Origin: a virus
DNA length: 53,794 nucleotides
IMG/VR virus record: IMGVR_UViG_3300015360_000054
Span: 1-53,794 of that record
Strand: one strand, 5' to 3'
In this document: piece by piece, positions 16,016-24,734 of the stretch
Layout of the letters: every line of letters begins with the position of its first letter
Position numbering within the stretch: position 1 is the stretch's first letter
Translations under genes and position numbers: made by a program
The notes under the pieces: model-generated
The model's input: only the letters and a program-made list of their open reading frames with translations
What the model was told of the DNA's origin: nothing
The model's database searches: none

Positions 16016-16677
16016 GCGCATTATCATTTAATACAGCAAAAACAAACCCAGGACGTGAAAAAGTACCTAGCTATAAAAACCGTGAAGGCGAGAACAAAGT
16101 TCGCTTCTTCGGAGGAATTGTAGGACGTTACATCTACTGGATTATAGGTCCCGATGGCAACAAATCCCCTGTGGAGTGTCTCCAGTTTGACCGTGAAAGC
16201 CAGGCTTTCAACAACTCGGTTGAAGACCCGGTTAAGAAATACTTCCCAGACCTAAAGCCAGAGTGGGCTTACGCAAGCCTTTGCGTTGATATGAAAGATA
16301 CCGACCCTAAGGTTTGCATCTTTAACCACAAGAAAAAACTCTTCGGACAAATTGGTACCGCGGTAGCCGATCTGGGAGACCCTGGGGACCCCGAAAAAGG
16401 CTGGACTGTAGTATTCGACAAGAAAAAAGTAGGCCCAAAGGTGTTCAACGTTGAATACCAGCTTAACATTCTTCGTTGCTCGAAAGAAGTAGGTCCTCTT
16501 ACCGATGCATTGCGTGAGCTATTTGACAAGCACCCGGCTATCGACGAAGTGTTGAAGCGTCCTTCTGCTGCGGATATCGATAAATACATCACAGAAGTTC
16601 TTACGGGCGAGGGTAAAAAGCCTTCGTCGGGTAAAGAATCCATGGATGAAGAGATCCCGGACGAAATTAATCACTAA
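16012..16677 (+). CDS. Single-stranded DNA-binding protein
   Basis: Encodes 221 residues. The N-terminal region (PGREKVPSYKNREGENKVRFF) and the following beta-rich, aromatic/basic body resemble phage SSB of the gp32-like group, and the protein ends in the acidic tail typical of SSBs (SMDEEIPDEI). A Cys/His zinc site as in T4 gp32 is not obvious. The position before the SbcD and SbcC genes and after the UvsW-like helicase fits. Codon use is strongly biased toward C-ending and CGT/CGC codons compared with neighbours, and promoter plus 3' hairpin bracket the gene, consistent with a stoichiometric, highly expressed protein. Confidence 0.72.
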   Translation: MSALSFNTAKTNPGREKVPSYKNREGENKVRFFGGIVGRYIYWIIGPDGNKSPVECLQFDRESQAFNNSVEDPVKKYFPDLKPEWAYASLCVDMKDTDPKVCIFNHKKKLFGQIGTAVADLGDPGDPEKGWTVVFDKKKVGPKVFNVEYQLNILRCSKEVGPLTDALRELFDKHPAIDEVLKRPSAADIDKYITEVLTGEGKKPSSGKESMDEEIPDEINH

Positions 16678-16681
16678 TAAA

Positions 16682-16703
16682 GTGGGGGGCGCAAGCCCCC
16701 CAC
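16682..16703 (+). terminator. Strong hairpin at the end of the SSB mini-operon
   Basis: A 9-bp stem, GTGGGGGGC (16682-16690) and GCCCCCCAC (16695-16703), closed by a GCAA tetraloop. There is no U-tract after it, so it may act as an RNA 3' end stabiliser or partial terminator rather than a full intrinsic terminator; the SbcD gene begins only 17 bases later. Confidence 0.6.
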
Positions 16704-16719
16704 ACCTTTAAGGAGCCCC

Positions 16720-17670
16720 TTGATTTTATTTACTGCTGATATCCATATAAAAATTGGAGCAAAAAATATACCTAAGCCTTGGGCAATTAATAGATACAAA
16801 CTATATATTGAACAAATAAGAGAAATTGAAAAACAATGTTCCCTGCATATAATGGGCGGGGATATATTCGACAGAACACCTAATTTAGAAGAGTTAGAAG
16901 TATATTTTCAACTCATTAATGACGCCAAGGTAAAGACTATCTGTTATGATGGCAACCATGAGGCAAGTAAGAAAAACAATACCTTCTTAAGTTTACTCAC
17001 TGCAGTAAGTGGCTCAGTAAATAATAACGTGGAAATAGTAACGTCAACTAAAGAGTATGACCGTTTTACCATTTTACCTTATGCTGATTTGCATGTATTA
17101 GGTAGTATTGAGAAGTGCAATAAAAATAAAGCTCTCTTTACACACGTGCGTGGCGAGATACCTCCACACGTAAAGCCTGAAGTAGAACTTAATCGTTTTG
17201 ATGGCTTTCCAATTGTGTATGCTGGCGACCTACATAGCCACAGTAATTGTCAACGTAATATAGTTTATCCTGGCAGCCCAATGACTACTAGCTTTCATAG
17301 GAATCTAGTAGAGACCGGATACATACTTATAGATGAGAATGATCTAACTAAGTGGACCTGGCATCAGTTTGAATTACCACAGCTTATTCGTAAGACAGTT
17401 ACCGACCCTGCCGAAATGATAGAGACAGGTTATCACAGAACTATATATGAACTAGAGGGTGATATGAAAGAACTTGGTGCGGCTAAGATCGTCAATAAAG
17501 AGTTGTTAGATAAAAAAATTGTTAAGCGACACACAGAGTCGCAACTAGACTTAACCAATAAAAGTCTTGTTGAAGGCTTAGACCTATACTTAAGAAAAGT
17601 ACTAGCGCTATCAGAACCGGATATCGCTGAAGTACTGGGAGAATTCAATGCTTTGCATGCAGAAGCTTAG
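16720..17670 (+). CDS. SbcD/gp47-like metallophosphoesterase nuclease subunit
   Basis: Encodes 316 residues from a TTG start at 16720 with AAGGAG at 16710-16715; no ATG is available near the conserved N-terminus. The calcineurin-like metal sites are present: ADIHI (Asp7, His9), GGDIFDR (Asp48), GNHE (Asn79, His80), THVRGE, and GDLHSH. It should be the nuclease subunit of an Mre11-Rad50 (T4 gp47-gp46) type complex that processes DNA ends and degrades host DNA or stimulates recombination. Its partner gene overlaps its end by 23 bases. Confidence 0.9.
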   Translation: MILFTADIHIKIGAKNIPKPWAINRYKLYIEQIREIEKQCSLHIMGGDIFDRTPNLEELEVYFQLINDAKVKTICYDGNHEASKKNNTFLSLLTAVSGSVNNNVEIVTSTKEYDRFTILPYADLHVLGSIEKCNKNKALFTHVRGEIPPHVKPEVELNRFDGFPIVYAGDLHSHSNCQRNIVYPGSPMTTSFHRNLVETGYILIDENDLTKWTWHQFELPQLIRKTVTDPAEMIETGYHRTIYELEGDMKELGAAKIVNKELLDKKIVKRHTESQLDLTNKSLVEGLDLYLRKVLALSEPDIAEVLGEFNALHAEA

Positions 17671-19441
17671 TTGGGGTGGTTGCTTTAGCTACGGCCCTAA
17701 AAATTCTATTGATTTAAACAGTGCGACAATTACTCAGCTTATAGGTGAAAATGGTAGTGGTAAATCTTCCATCCCACTTATACTTCAGGAAGTAGCATAT
17801 AATAAAAACTCTAAAGGCGTAAAGAAAGCTGACATTGCTAACAGGGAAATAGGCGATGGAAAGTACTGGATAGAGTTAGACTTTACACTTAATGATGATG
17901 AATATAAAATATCCGTAAATAGAGCTAGCTCTTTAAAGGTAAAAGTTTACAGAGGTAGTGAAGACATATCATCTCACACAGCCACTGAGACTTTTAAAAC
18001 TATAGAAGAACTCCTAGGAGTTGACTTTAAAGTATTCGTTCAACTTATTTATCAGAGTGTTACGGATGGTCTATCATTCCTAACAGCGACAGATACTGTA
18101 CGTAAAAAGTTCTTAATCGACTTATTTAATTTGGATGAGTACTCTATACTATATGAGAAAAGTAAAGAGAAGCTTCAAGATATAACTAAAGAAATCACAG
18201 GTATCAAGGGTAGTATATCCACCCTAGAGAAAATGCTAGCTAAAGCTGGTGAAGTTGCCGAACCAAAAGAATATAAGCCCGTTCCTGACGAGCCTGTGTA
18301 CCCGGAGCGAGTTAGAGTACTAGAAAATAAGCTACGTGATATTACTCAATTGAATAAAAAAATTACTCAGAACAATGAGCTAAAAAGAATACTAAAAAGT
18401 ATTACATTTAATTCGGAGGTTCTAGGGTACGAGCTAGCAGATACTAATGAACATACTCTTAATTTAGGTGCAGTTAATGCTAAGATTAGCGCGGCTAAAG
18501 CATTAATATCTAAAATGGCTAAGTTAAGTGACTCGTGCCCTACGTGCGGTCAGCATATAAATATAGAAAAAGAGCAAGCACTAAAGCAGGAAGCAGAGCA
18601 AGATCTAGTAGATTTAACTAGTAAAAAAATAGAAATTGAACAGTTACTGCAAGCTTCTAAAGCGCACAACGACTCTATCATAAGAGCCAGAAGAGCGCGA
18701 GATGAAAAAGAAGATATACTGCAGCGTATAGATAACGCACTGGATACTGAACAGGTAGACGCTGAAGAGGTTAAAAAGAACATACAAAGATTAACGTATC
18801 AGTACGACGACGATAAAGATCAATACTCAAAAGCTATTACCTATAATAATGGCGTAAAGCAACATAACGATAGACTTGAAATAATTAGTCAACAGCGCCA
18901 AGAAACCCAGGAAGAACTAGAGTTTGAAAACATAAGATTAGAACAATTGATGCACAAGCAATCAATTTATGAGATTCTTAAGAAAGCACTTTCTACTAAT
19001 GGCCTTGTAGCCTTTAAGCTAGAAAACTTAGTAAAAGACATCGAGGAAGCAGCTAACGAATATTTGTTAGAACTTTCCGATGGCCGCTTTAGTTTAATGT
19101 TCAACATAAGTGGGGACAAATTAAACGTAGTACTTCTTGATAATAATGTAGAAATAGACATTAGTCCTCTTTCAAGTGGGGAGTTAGCAAGAGTAAATAT
19201 AGCTACACTTCTAGCTATTAGACGTATAATGTCTGACATAAGCAAAACTCAAATTAACATCCTGTTCCTAGACGAAGTTATGAACGTTCTAGACGAATAT
19301 GGAAGAGAAAAACTTATTGAAGTTCTGATAGCAGAAACTTCACTTAATACTTTCTTAGTTAGCCATGGGTGGTCACATCCACTGCTAGCAAAAGTTATAG
19401 TTCAAAAAACAGACGGAATCTCACAATTAAAAGAGCAATAG
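17648..19441 (+). CDS. SbcC/gp46/Rad50-like ATPase
   Basis: Encodes 597 residues, close to T4 gp46 and much shorter than bacterial SbcC. Walker A is GENGSGKS (33-40), the zinc hook is CPTCGQH with Cys297 and Cys300 in the middle of two coiled-coil arms, the ABC signature is LSSGE (508-512), and Walker B is ILFLDEV near residue 540. A second Met at 17657 is an alternative start. Partner of the SbcD-like subunit encoded just upstream; together they form an end-processing complex. Confidence 0.92.
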   Translation: MLCMQKLSWGGCFSYGPKNSIDLNSATITQLIGENGSGKSSIPLILQEVAYNKNSKGVKKADIANREIGDGKYWIELDFTLNDDEYKISVNRASSLKVKVYRGSEDISSHTATETFKTIEELLGVDFKVFVQLIYQSVTDGLSFLTATDTVRKKFLIDLFNLDEYSILYEKSKEKLQDITKEITGIKGSISTLEKMLAKAGEVAEPKEYKPVPDEPVYPERVRVLENKLRDITQLNKKITQNNELKRILKSITFNSEVLGYELADTNEHTLNLGAVNAKISAAKALISKMAKLSDSCPTCGQHINIEKEQALKQEAEQDLVDLTSKKIEIEQLLQASKAHNDSIIRARRARDEKEDILQRIDNALDTEQVDAEEVKKNIQRLTYQYDDDKDQYSKAITYNNGVKQHNDRLEIISQQRQETQEELEFENIRLEQLMHKQSIYEILKKALSTNGLVAFKLENLVKDIEEAANEYLLELSDGRFSLMFNISGDKLNVVLLDNNVEIDISPLSSGELARVNIATLLAIRRIMSDISKTQINILFLDEVMNVLDEYGREKLIEVLIAETSLNTFLVSHGWSHPLLAKVIVQKTDGISQLKEQ

Positions 19442-19460
19442 AATTGCTAATAAGGAAATA

Positions 19461-19925
19461 ATGGTTGATAGTAGAGCAAAAGGAATTAGAGGCGAGTACG
19501 CCGTACGAGACCTTTTAAGAACATATACAACGGAACAATGGGAACGAACTCCCTCATCAGGAGCGCTAGAGCACACCAAGGGTGACCTATATATTCCCAA
19601 TACTAAACAAATATATTTAATAGAAGTTAAAAATTATAAGGAATCTCCTATCGAACCCAACATACTAGGAGGTAAAAGTAATAACCTAAAGCTGTGGTGG
19701 ACTAAGATTAGAGCGCAAGCTCATGGAGCTAAGATAACTCCCGTGCTATTTTTTAAGCACGATAGAAGTCGTTGGTTTATTGCAGTCCCAATTAAACCAG
19801 ATGTAGTTAAAGAATACATCTTTGTAGGAGCCCTAAGATGCTATGTCTGCTTAGCAGAAGAATACCTAGGCAACGAGTGGGCTAATTTCCACAAACAGAT
19901 CATAGCAGAGCCAGCTAAAACTTAA
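19461..19925 (+). CDS. PD-(D/E)XK nuclease, probable Holliday junction resolvase
   Basis: Encodes 154 residues; ATG 19461 follows AAGGAA. The Hjc-like arrangement is visible: RGEYAVRDLL with Glu12, then a basic/Ser loop (RTPSSGAL), GDLYIP with Asp42, and IEVKNYK with Glu55 and Lys57. These are the residues that hold metal in archaeal Hjc-type resolvases. Size also fits. It would resolve branched DNA before packaging. A general endonuclease cannot be excluded. The gene ends four bases before the next promoter. Confidence 0.72.
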   Translation: MVDSRAKGIRGEYAVRDLLRTYTTEQWERTPSSGALEHTKGDLYIPNTKQIYLIEVKNYKESPIEPNILGGKSNNLKLWWTKIRAQAHGAKITPVLFFKHDRSRWFIAVPIKPDVVKEYIFVGALRCYVCLAEEYLGNEWANFHKQIIAEPAKT

Positions 19926-19928
19926 CTC

Positions 19929-19957
19929 TTGACAACCTTATACAACTATGCTATAGT
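19929..19957 (+). promoter_or_regulatory. Promoter of the flap endonuclease-Nrd operon
   Basis: TTGACA at 19929-19934 and TATAGT at 19952-19957 with a 17-base spacer. The ATG of the next gene at 19966 is only 8 bases after the -10, so the transcript has at most a few untranslated bases. The operon runs to the terminator at 23761-23788. Confidence 0.8.
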
Positions 19958-19965
19958 GAGGCATC

Positions 19966-20802
19966 ATGACAACACATTCATTCAAACAAGAACCACGCGA
20001 TCCTAAAAATACTTTGCTAGTAGACGCGCTTAACCTTGCCTTCCGTTGGAAGCACGCGCGCTCTCCTGAGAATATGCCTAGTGACTTTAATGACACTGTA
20101 GCGTCTCTAGCAAAGTCGTATGACTGCGGTCGCATCCTAATATTGGCAGACGGCGGCTCCTATTGGCGCCGAGCACTGCTGCCAACGTATAAAGAAACCC
20201 GTAAGAAGAATAGTGAAAATTCTAGTGAAGAAGATAAGAAGCTATCGAAGATATTCTTTGAATTGTACGATGAGACACTAGACAAATGTAAGTTTCCTGT
20301 GATACGCCTCAAAGGCGTAGAAGCAGATGACATTGCAGCATATATAGTAGAAAATAAATACGAGTATGATATCAACTCTATTTGGCTCATCTCTAGCGAC
20401 CGAGACTGGGACTTGTTGATTAACCACGATGTAAGTCGTTTTTCTACAGTAACTAGTAAAGAGATTACTATGGATACATGGCCATACGAAGTATCCCAAG
20501 AGCAATACATTGACTTCAAAGTATTGACGGGGGATAAAGGCGACGATATCCCAGGCGTCTCAGGCGTTGGTCCTGTGCGTGCTCAAAAACTTATTGAGGA
20601 ATACGGCGATGTGTTTAGCATCATGGCTAATATGCCCTTGCCAGGTAAAGCCCAATACATTCAAAATCTAAATAAATCAAAAGACATTATGCTATTAGGC
20701 CATCAACTCATGGACTTGCGTTCATGTTGTGAGGAGGCTATTGGCGAGCAGCTACCCCTCTTGCGAGGGAGACTAGCAGAAATATATGGAAGGCCCGCAT
20801 GA
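19966..20802 (+). CDS. Flap endonuclease / 5'-3' exonuclease
   Basis: Encodes 278 residues, the size of T5 D15-like enzymes. Conserved acidic motifs are LLVDALNLAFR (Asp20), LADGGSYWRR, GVEADDIAAY, SSDRDWDLL, and the H3TH DNA-binding element LTGDKGDDIPGVSGVG. It removes RNA primers and 5' flaps during replication, replacing the 5'-nuclease domain absent from the phage polymerase. The start is set by the promoter: ATG 19966 is 8 bases from the -10. Its stop overlaps the NrdA start (ATGA). Confidence 0.92.
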   Translation: MTTHSFKQEPRDPKNTLLVDALNLAFRWKHARSPENMPSDFNDTVASLAKSYDCGRILILADGGSYWRRALLPTYKETRKKNSENSSEEDKKLSKIFFELYDETLDKCKFPVIRLKGVEADDIAAYIVENKYEYDINSIWLISSDRDWDLLINHDVSRFSTVTSKEITMDTWPYEVSQEQYIDFKVLTGDKGDDIPGVSGVGPVRAQKLIEEYGDVFSIMANMPLPGKAQYIQNLNKSKDIMLLGHQLMDLRSCCEEAIGEQLPLLRGRLAEIYGRPA

Positions 20803-22580
20803 AATTAGACTACACAAGAGATGCTGCACTGGATGAGTTCAGTATTAAAACTTTAAAAGATCGCTACATGCTTCCTGACGAGAAGTCTCCTCAGGAAGCT
20901 TTTGCTCGTGCAGCACGTGCCTTCGCAGATGACATGGAGCACGCGCAGCGAATATATGACTATGCTAGTAAGCATTGGTTTATGTTTGCTACACCAATTC
21001 TCTCTAATGGAGGAACAAGTCGTGGTCTGCCAATCTCTTGCTTCCTAAACTACGTAGAAGATAGCCGTGAAGGTATTACAGATGTATACACCGAGAACGC
21101 TTTCTTAGCTAGCTTAGGTGGGGGTATTGGAACTTATTGGGGCGACGTTCGTTCTAATGGAGCCAAGACTAGCAACGGTTCTGAAAGCACCGGAGTAATT
21201 CCATTCATTAAAGTGGAAGATTCTTTAACCTTAGCGTTCAGCCAAGGCATTACGAGACGCGGTAGCGCAGCCGTTTATTTGGACATTGATCACCCCGAGA
21301 TTGAGGAGTTCCTAGATGTTAGAAAACTCACCGGAGATGCAAATAGACGTTCGATAAACATACACCACGGTGTAGGGATTAGCGACAAGTTTATGCGTAT
21401 TGTTAGAAAAGCCGGAGAAGCAAAACGTGCTGGAAAAGAGTATGACGATGGTTGGGACCTCATTGACCCCCATACGAAAAAAATAGTTAAGACTGTTTCG
21501 GCAAGGGCGCTTTGGATAAAAATTCTCCACAATAGAGCAGAACTCGGTGAGCCTTATATCATTTACAATGATACAGTAAATGATGACTTACCATTCTATC
21601 AGAAAAAGTTAGGACTTAAAGTACGCCAAAGCAATCTGTGCACAGAGATTACTCTGCCTACAGACGAGAATCGTACTGCAGTATGTTGCCTATCTAGTGT
21701 CAATGCTGAGAAGTTTGACGAGTGGAAACACGACGAACTTTTCATTGAGGACTTAGTGCGTTATCTAGATAACGTTCTAGATTACTTCATTGACAACGCG
21801 CCACCGCACCTGAATAAAGCAGTATATTCCGCGTCCCAAGAACGAGCAATCGGTCTAGGGCTAATGGGATTCCATAGCTATCTTCAATCGAAGATGATAC
21901 CAATTGAAAGTGCTATTGCTAAATCTATCAATTTGGCAATGTTTAAACATATTAAAGAAAAAGCTAAAGAAGCCACAGAGCAGCTAGCTTTTGAGAGAGG
22001 TCCGTGCCCTGATGCACTCAAGTCCAACGTTATGGTCCGCAACAGTCACCTGCTTGCTATTGCCCCCAATGCTAGTTCATCTATCATGTGCGGCAATACT
22101 AGCCCAGGTATTGAGCCATTTAGGGCCAATGTATTCAACCAAAAAACTATGAGCGGAACATTCATGCTCAAAAACCGTCACTTGGAGCGTATCCTGACAG
22201 AGTTTGACATGAACAACGACAAAGTTTGGAATGGTATCATGGCAAACAAAGGAAGTATCCAACACCTAGACTTGCCTAATCACGTTAAAGACGTATTTAA
22301 AACTGCTATTGAAATCGACCAGCGTTGGTTGATCGAACATGCTTCAGACAGACAGCAATACATCTGCCAGTCTCAGTCCTTAAATCTCTTCTTCCCGGCT
22401 GACGTAGAAAAGTCGGTGCTTCACAATACCCACCTTATGGCTTGGGAAAAAGGAGTTAAGTCTCTGTACTACTTAAGAAGCGAAGCCATAAAGCGTAGTG
22501 ATGATTTATCTAAAACAATGGATAGATATAAGTTTGATTTTAATGTAAGCGAAGACGAATGTCTAGCGTGTGAAGGATAA
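20799..22580 (+). CDS. nrdA: Ribonucleoside-diphosphate reductase, large subunit
   Basis: Encodes 593 residues, shorter than Escherichia coli NrdA (761). The N-terminal ATP-cone is missing: the protein begins near the helical entry to the barrel, so dATP feedback by the classic cone should be absent. Active-site parts seen: PISCF with Cys81, SNLCTEI with Asn279, Cys281 and Glu283, a Cys pair at 296-297, SLYYLR with Tyr557 and Tyr558, and a C-terminal Cys588-x2-Cys591 for re-reduction. With NrdB it makes dNDPs from NDPs. GGAAGG upstream and overlap with the flap endonuclease gene set the start. Confidence 0.92.
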   Translation: MKLDYTRDAALDEFSIKTLKDRYMLPDEKSPQEAFARAARAFADDMEHAQRIYDYASKHWFMFATPILSNGGTSRGLPISCFLNYVEDSREGITDVYTENAFLASLGGGIGTYWGDVRSNGAKTSNGSESTGVIPFIKVEDSLTLAFSQGITRRGSAAVYLDIDHPEIEEFLDVRKLTGDANRRSINIHHGVGISDKFMRIVRKAGEAKRAGKEYDDGWDLIDPHTKKIVKTVSARALWIKILHNRAELGEPYIIYNDTVNDDLPFYQKKLGLKVRQSNLCTEITLPTDENRTAVCCLSSVNAEKFDEWKHDELFIEDLVRYLDNVLDYFIDNAPPHLNKAVYSASQERAIGLGLMGFHSYLQSKMIPIESAIAKSINLAMFKHIKEKAKEATEQLAFERGPCPDALKSNVMVRNSHLLAIAPNASSSIMCGNTSPGIEPFRANVFNQKTMSGTFMLKNRHLERILTEFDMNNDKVWNGIMANKGSIQHLDLPNHVKDVFKTAIEIDQRWLIEHASDRQQYICQSQSLNLFFPADVEKSVLHNTHLMAWEKGVKSLYYLRSEAIKRSDDLSKTMDRYKFDFNVSEDECLACEG

Positions 22581-22581
22581 T

Positions 22582-22803
22582 ATGCGAAAAATAATTGCTA
22601 AATTTAAATGCCAAACAGTAGATAATAATTCAGACGGGCAAGAGCACGTATGGTTAGGTGCTGTAACTTCGGATACCGAAGTGAATAAAATTTGGTCTAA
22701 ATATACTCCCAGTGGAAGCTTAAATATTTGTATAACTAACCCTGACGCTCAGGGAGCCTTTATAGTAGGCAAGGAATATTTCATAGAAATGTATGAGGGA
22801 TAA
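22582..22803 (+). CDS. Small protein of unknown function between nrdA and nrdB
   Basis: A 73-residue protein from ATG 22582, one base after the nrdA stop, with GAAGGA at 22572-22577 as ribosome site. It looks beta-rich: RKIIAKFKCQTV, then WLGAVTS, KYTPSGSLNICITN and GKEYFIEMYEG. Similar short proteins with a KYTPSG turn and a final GKEYY/F segment are, to my knowledge, common in lytic phages near nucleotide metabolism genes, but no function is established. It is not a glutaredoxin: there is no CxxC. Its stop overlaps the nrdB start (TAATG). Confidence 0.65.
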   Translation: MRKIIAKFKCQTVDNNSDGQEHVWLGAVTSDTEVNKIWSKYTPSGSLNICITNPDAQGAFIVGKEYFIEMYEG

Positions 22804-23756
22804 TGTTACTAGAAAATAGAAATTACTACAAGCCTTTTGAATACCCATGGGCTTACGAGATGTATAAGATGCAAGTGGCTATGCATTGGACACCTCAAGA
22901 AGTGCCACTAGCGGATGATATTAAAGACTTCAATCAAAAGCTAACAGATTCTGAAAAGAAACTTATTACACAGATCTTTAGGTTCTTTACACAAGCTGAC
23001 GTAGATGTAGCTGGCGGATATTGCCAGCACTATCTACCCACCTTTAAGCCACCTGAGATTCGTATGATGATGTCTCAATTTGCCGCTATGGAAGCTACAC
23101 ACATTGATGCGTATAGTCAGCTAATTGAAACGCTAGGGCTACCCGAATCTGAGTACCAAATGTTTGGTCAGTATAAGTCCATGCGCGATAAGCATGAATA
23201 CTTAGAACGCTTTACAATGGATACTCCAGCTGATATAGCCAAATCACTAGCAGTATACAGTGGGTTTACGGAAGGCGTTCAACTATTTAGTAGTTTTGCT
23301 ATCCTGTTGAACTTCCCTCGCCATAATCTTATGAAGAACATGGGACAGATCATTAGTTGGTCCGTACGAGATGAAAACCTACACGTAGAAGGCATGACGA
23401 GACTGTTTAGAACTTACATAGAGGAAAACCAACTCCTATGGACAGATGCCTTGAAGTCTGCTCTATACAGTATTGCAGAGCGTATTGTGGAACTAGAAGA
23501 TGCTTTTATTGACACAGTATTTGAAGGTGGACCGCTTAACCGCCTAACAGATGAGGATGTAAAAGCATATATTAGATATATTGCAGGCCGCCGCCTAAAA
23601 CAGTTAGGTCTAAAGAATATATTTAAGATAGAAGAAAACCCGCTGCCATGGATCGAGTCCATGATCAACGGGGTTGAACACACTAACTTCTTCGAGAACA
23701 GGCCAACTGAATACGCTAAGGCGTCTACTGTTGGAAACTGGGACGATATATTCTAA
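22803..23756 (+). CDS. nrdB: Ribonucleoside-diphosphate reductase, small subunit
   Basis: Encodes 317 residues. All di-iron ligands are in place: Asp66, Glu97, His100, Glu157, Glu191 and His194, with spacings identical to Escherichia coli NrdB (D84, E115, H118, E204, E238, H241). Tyr104 sits at the radical tyrosine position (H+4). The C-terminus NWDDIF is the tail that docks on NrdA. So this is a normal class Ia, tyrosyl-radical small subunit. Last gene of the plus-strand operon, followed at once by a bidirectional terminator. Confidence 0.94.
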   Translation: MLLENRNYYKPFEYPWAYEMYKMQVAMHWTPQEVPLADDIKDFNQKLTDSEKKLITQIFRFFTQADVDVAGGYCQHYLPTFKPPEIRMMMSQFAAMEATHIDAYSQLIETLGLPESEYQMFGQYKSMRDKHEYLERFTMDTPADIAKSLAVYSGFTEGVQLFSSFAILLNFPRHNLMKNMGQIISWSVRDENLHVEGMTRLFRTYIEENQLLWTDALKSALYSIAERIVELEDAFIDTVFEGGPLNRLTDEDVKAYIRYIAGRRLKQLGLKNIFKIEENPLPWIESMINGVEHTNFFENRPTEYAKASTVGNWDDIF

Positions 23757-23760
23757 AGTT

Positions 23761-23788
23761 AAACCCGCCGAGGCAACTCGGCGGGTTT
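23761..23788. terminator. Bidirectional intrinsic terminator between converging operons
   Basis: A perfect 12-bp stem, AAACCCGCCGAG (23761-23772) and CTCGGCGGGTTT (23777-23788), with a GCAA tetraloop. It is followed by a T-rich run on the plus strand. It lies between the stop of nrdB and the last minus-strand tail gene and should stop transcription from both sides. Confidence 0.92.
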
Positions 23789-23793
23789 AATTT

Positions 23794-24450
23794 TTAGTAG
23801 CCAGTCACATCTAATAAGAAAGATCCAGGTAGTGGATCAGTTACGTTAGGTCCTAAAAAGAAATCAAAATACTGTTCATAAGGTAGCCAATCCATATATA
23901 TATTTATATTTCCGTTGTGATGTGCTCCCGCCATCCAGGACTCATATAAGTGCCTCCCGAATGGGTCGAGGATGGTTGTGTTATATTCTTGTCTATAGCT
24001 GCTAGCGGCTTGAACTACCCCATACTTTCTTCCAGAGGTAAGCCCCGTAAATGTTTGGCCTACTGCCACTATCTTAGCTGGGTTAGCAGAAGTACTAAAG
24101 GCCAAAGCACCAGTACTGGTGTATACTTCTAATCCAGCCGTTCCTGTGGGAGTTGGGTATAAATCAAAAGCAAACCATTCAAATGCCTGGTTTGCCGGCC
24201 CCATATAGAAAAAAGTCCATGTGCTACCACTTACTGATATCCTATATAAAGCTAACTCACCAGTATAATGTACAGCTATTAATGGATGTGTAGCATTAGT
24301 AATAATAATGGAAGTCCACCTTTTATCACTGTCACTCGTTAATACTTGATTACAAGTAGCAGTACCTTTACTTCTCATGCCAAAATTTAAATAATCTTGG
24401 TCAATTTGCATTATTCCTGTATCGCTATCTACTCTTAAACCTATCGGCAT
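23794..24450 (-). CDS. Small tail-associated protein, distal
   Basis: A 218-residue protein. I choose ATG at 24450 because it overlaps the previous stop (TAATG) and has GGAG seven bases upstream; earlier in-frame codons lie too near that site. The N-terminus MPIGLRVDSDTGIMQID matches the start of the next gene upstream (MPQGLQIWNADGVLILD), so the two share a small beta N-terminal module. The rest is Thr/Tyr/Gly rich with no enzyme motif. It is the last gene of the late operon, after the giant fibre, so a fibre tip, chaperone or receptor-binding accessory is likely. Confidence 0.6.
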   Translation of the reverse strand: MPIGLRVDSDTGIMQIDQDYLNFGMRSKGTATCNQVLTSDSDKRWTSIIITNATHPLIAVHYTGELALYRISVSGSTWTFFYMGPANQAFEWFAFDLYPTPTGTAGLEVYTSTGALAFSTSANPAKIVAVGQTFTGLTSGRKYGVVQAASSYRQEYNTTILDPFGRHLYESWMAGAHHNGNINIYMDWLPYEQYFDFFLGPNVTDPLPGSFLLDVTGY

Positions 24451-24734
24451 TACCATACTCCATATAATAAAGAACAATTGTTTCCACTTCTACCTTGCCA
24501 AGCCCAGCTGAGAGTACTAGTAGGGGTGTCAAAGAAAAAACTAGGCCTAAAACTCGCTGATAATGTTAATGAGACGCACCTAAAGAAAAAACTTCCTAAG
24601 GCAAATCCTGTATTAGTAACTGATCCATCCACCCCGGCAAAAATAGTAGTAGCCCCTAAAAAAGTGCCTACTCTGTCATTAGTATCTAATATAAGAACTC
24701 CATCCGCGTTCCAAATTTGTAATCCTTGGGGCAT
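24450..24734 (-). CDS. Small tail-associated protein with MPxGL N-terminus
   Basis: A 94-residue protein starting at ATG 24734, which overlaps the stop of the giant fibre gene (TAATG). It begins MPQGLQIWNADGVLILDTN, a pattern seen in short phage proteins encoded just after tail-tip or fibre genes. The middle is hydrophobic and Phe-rich (GSFFFRCVSLTLS). No other feature. Its paralogous N-terminus in the next gene suggests duplication. Function unknown; the position argues for a structural role. Confidence 0.6.
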   Translation of the reverse strand: MPQGLQIWNADGVLILDTNDRVGTFLGATTIFAGVDGSVTNTGFALGSFFFRCVSLTLSASFRPSFFFDTPTSTLSWAWQGRSGNNCSLLYGVW

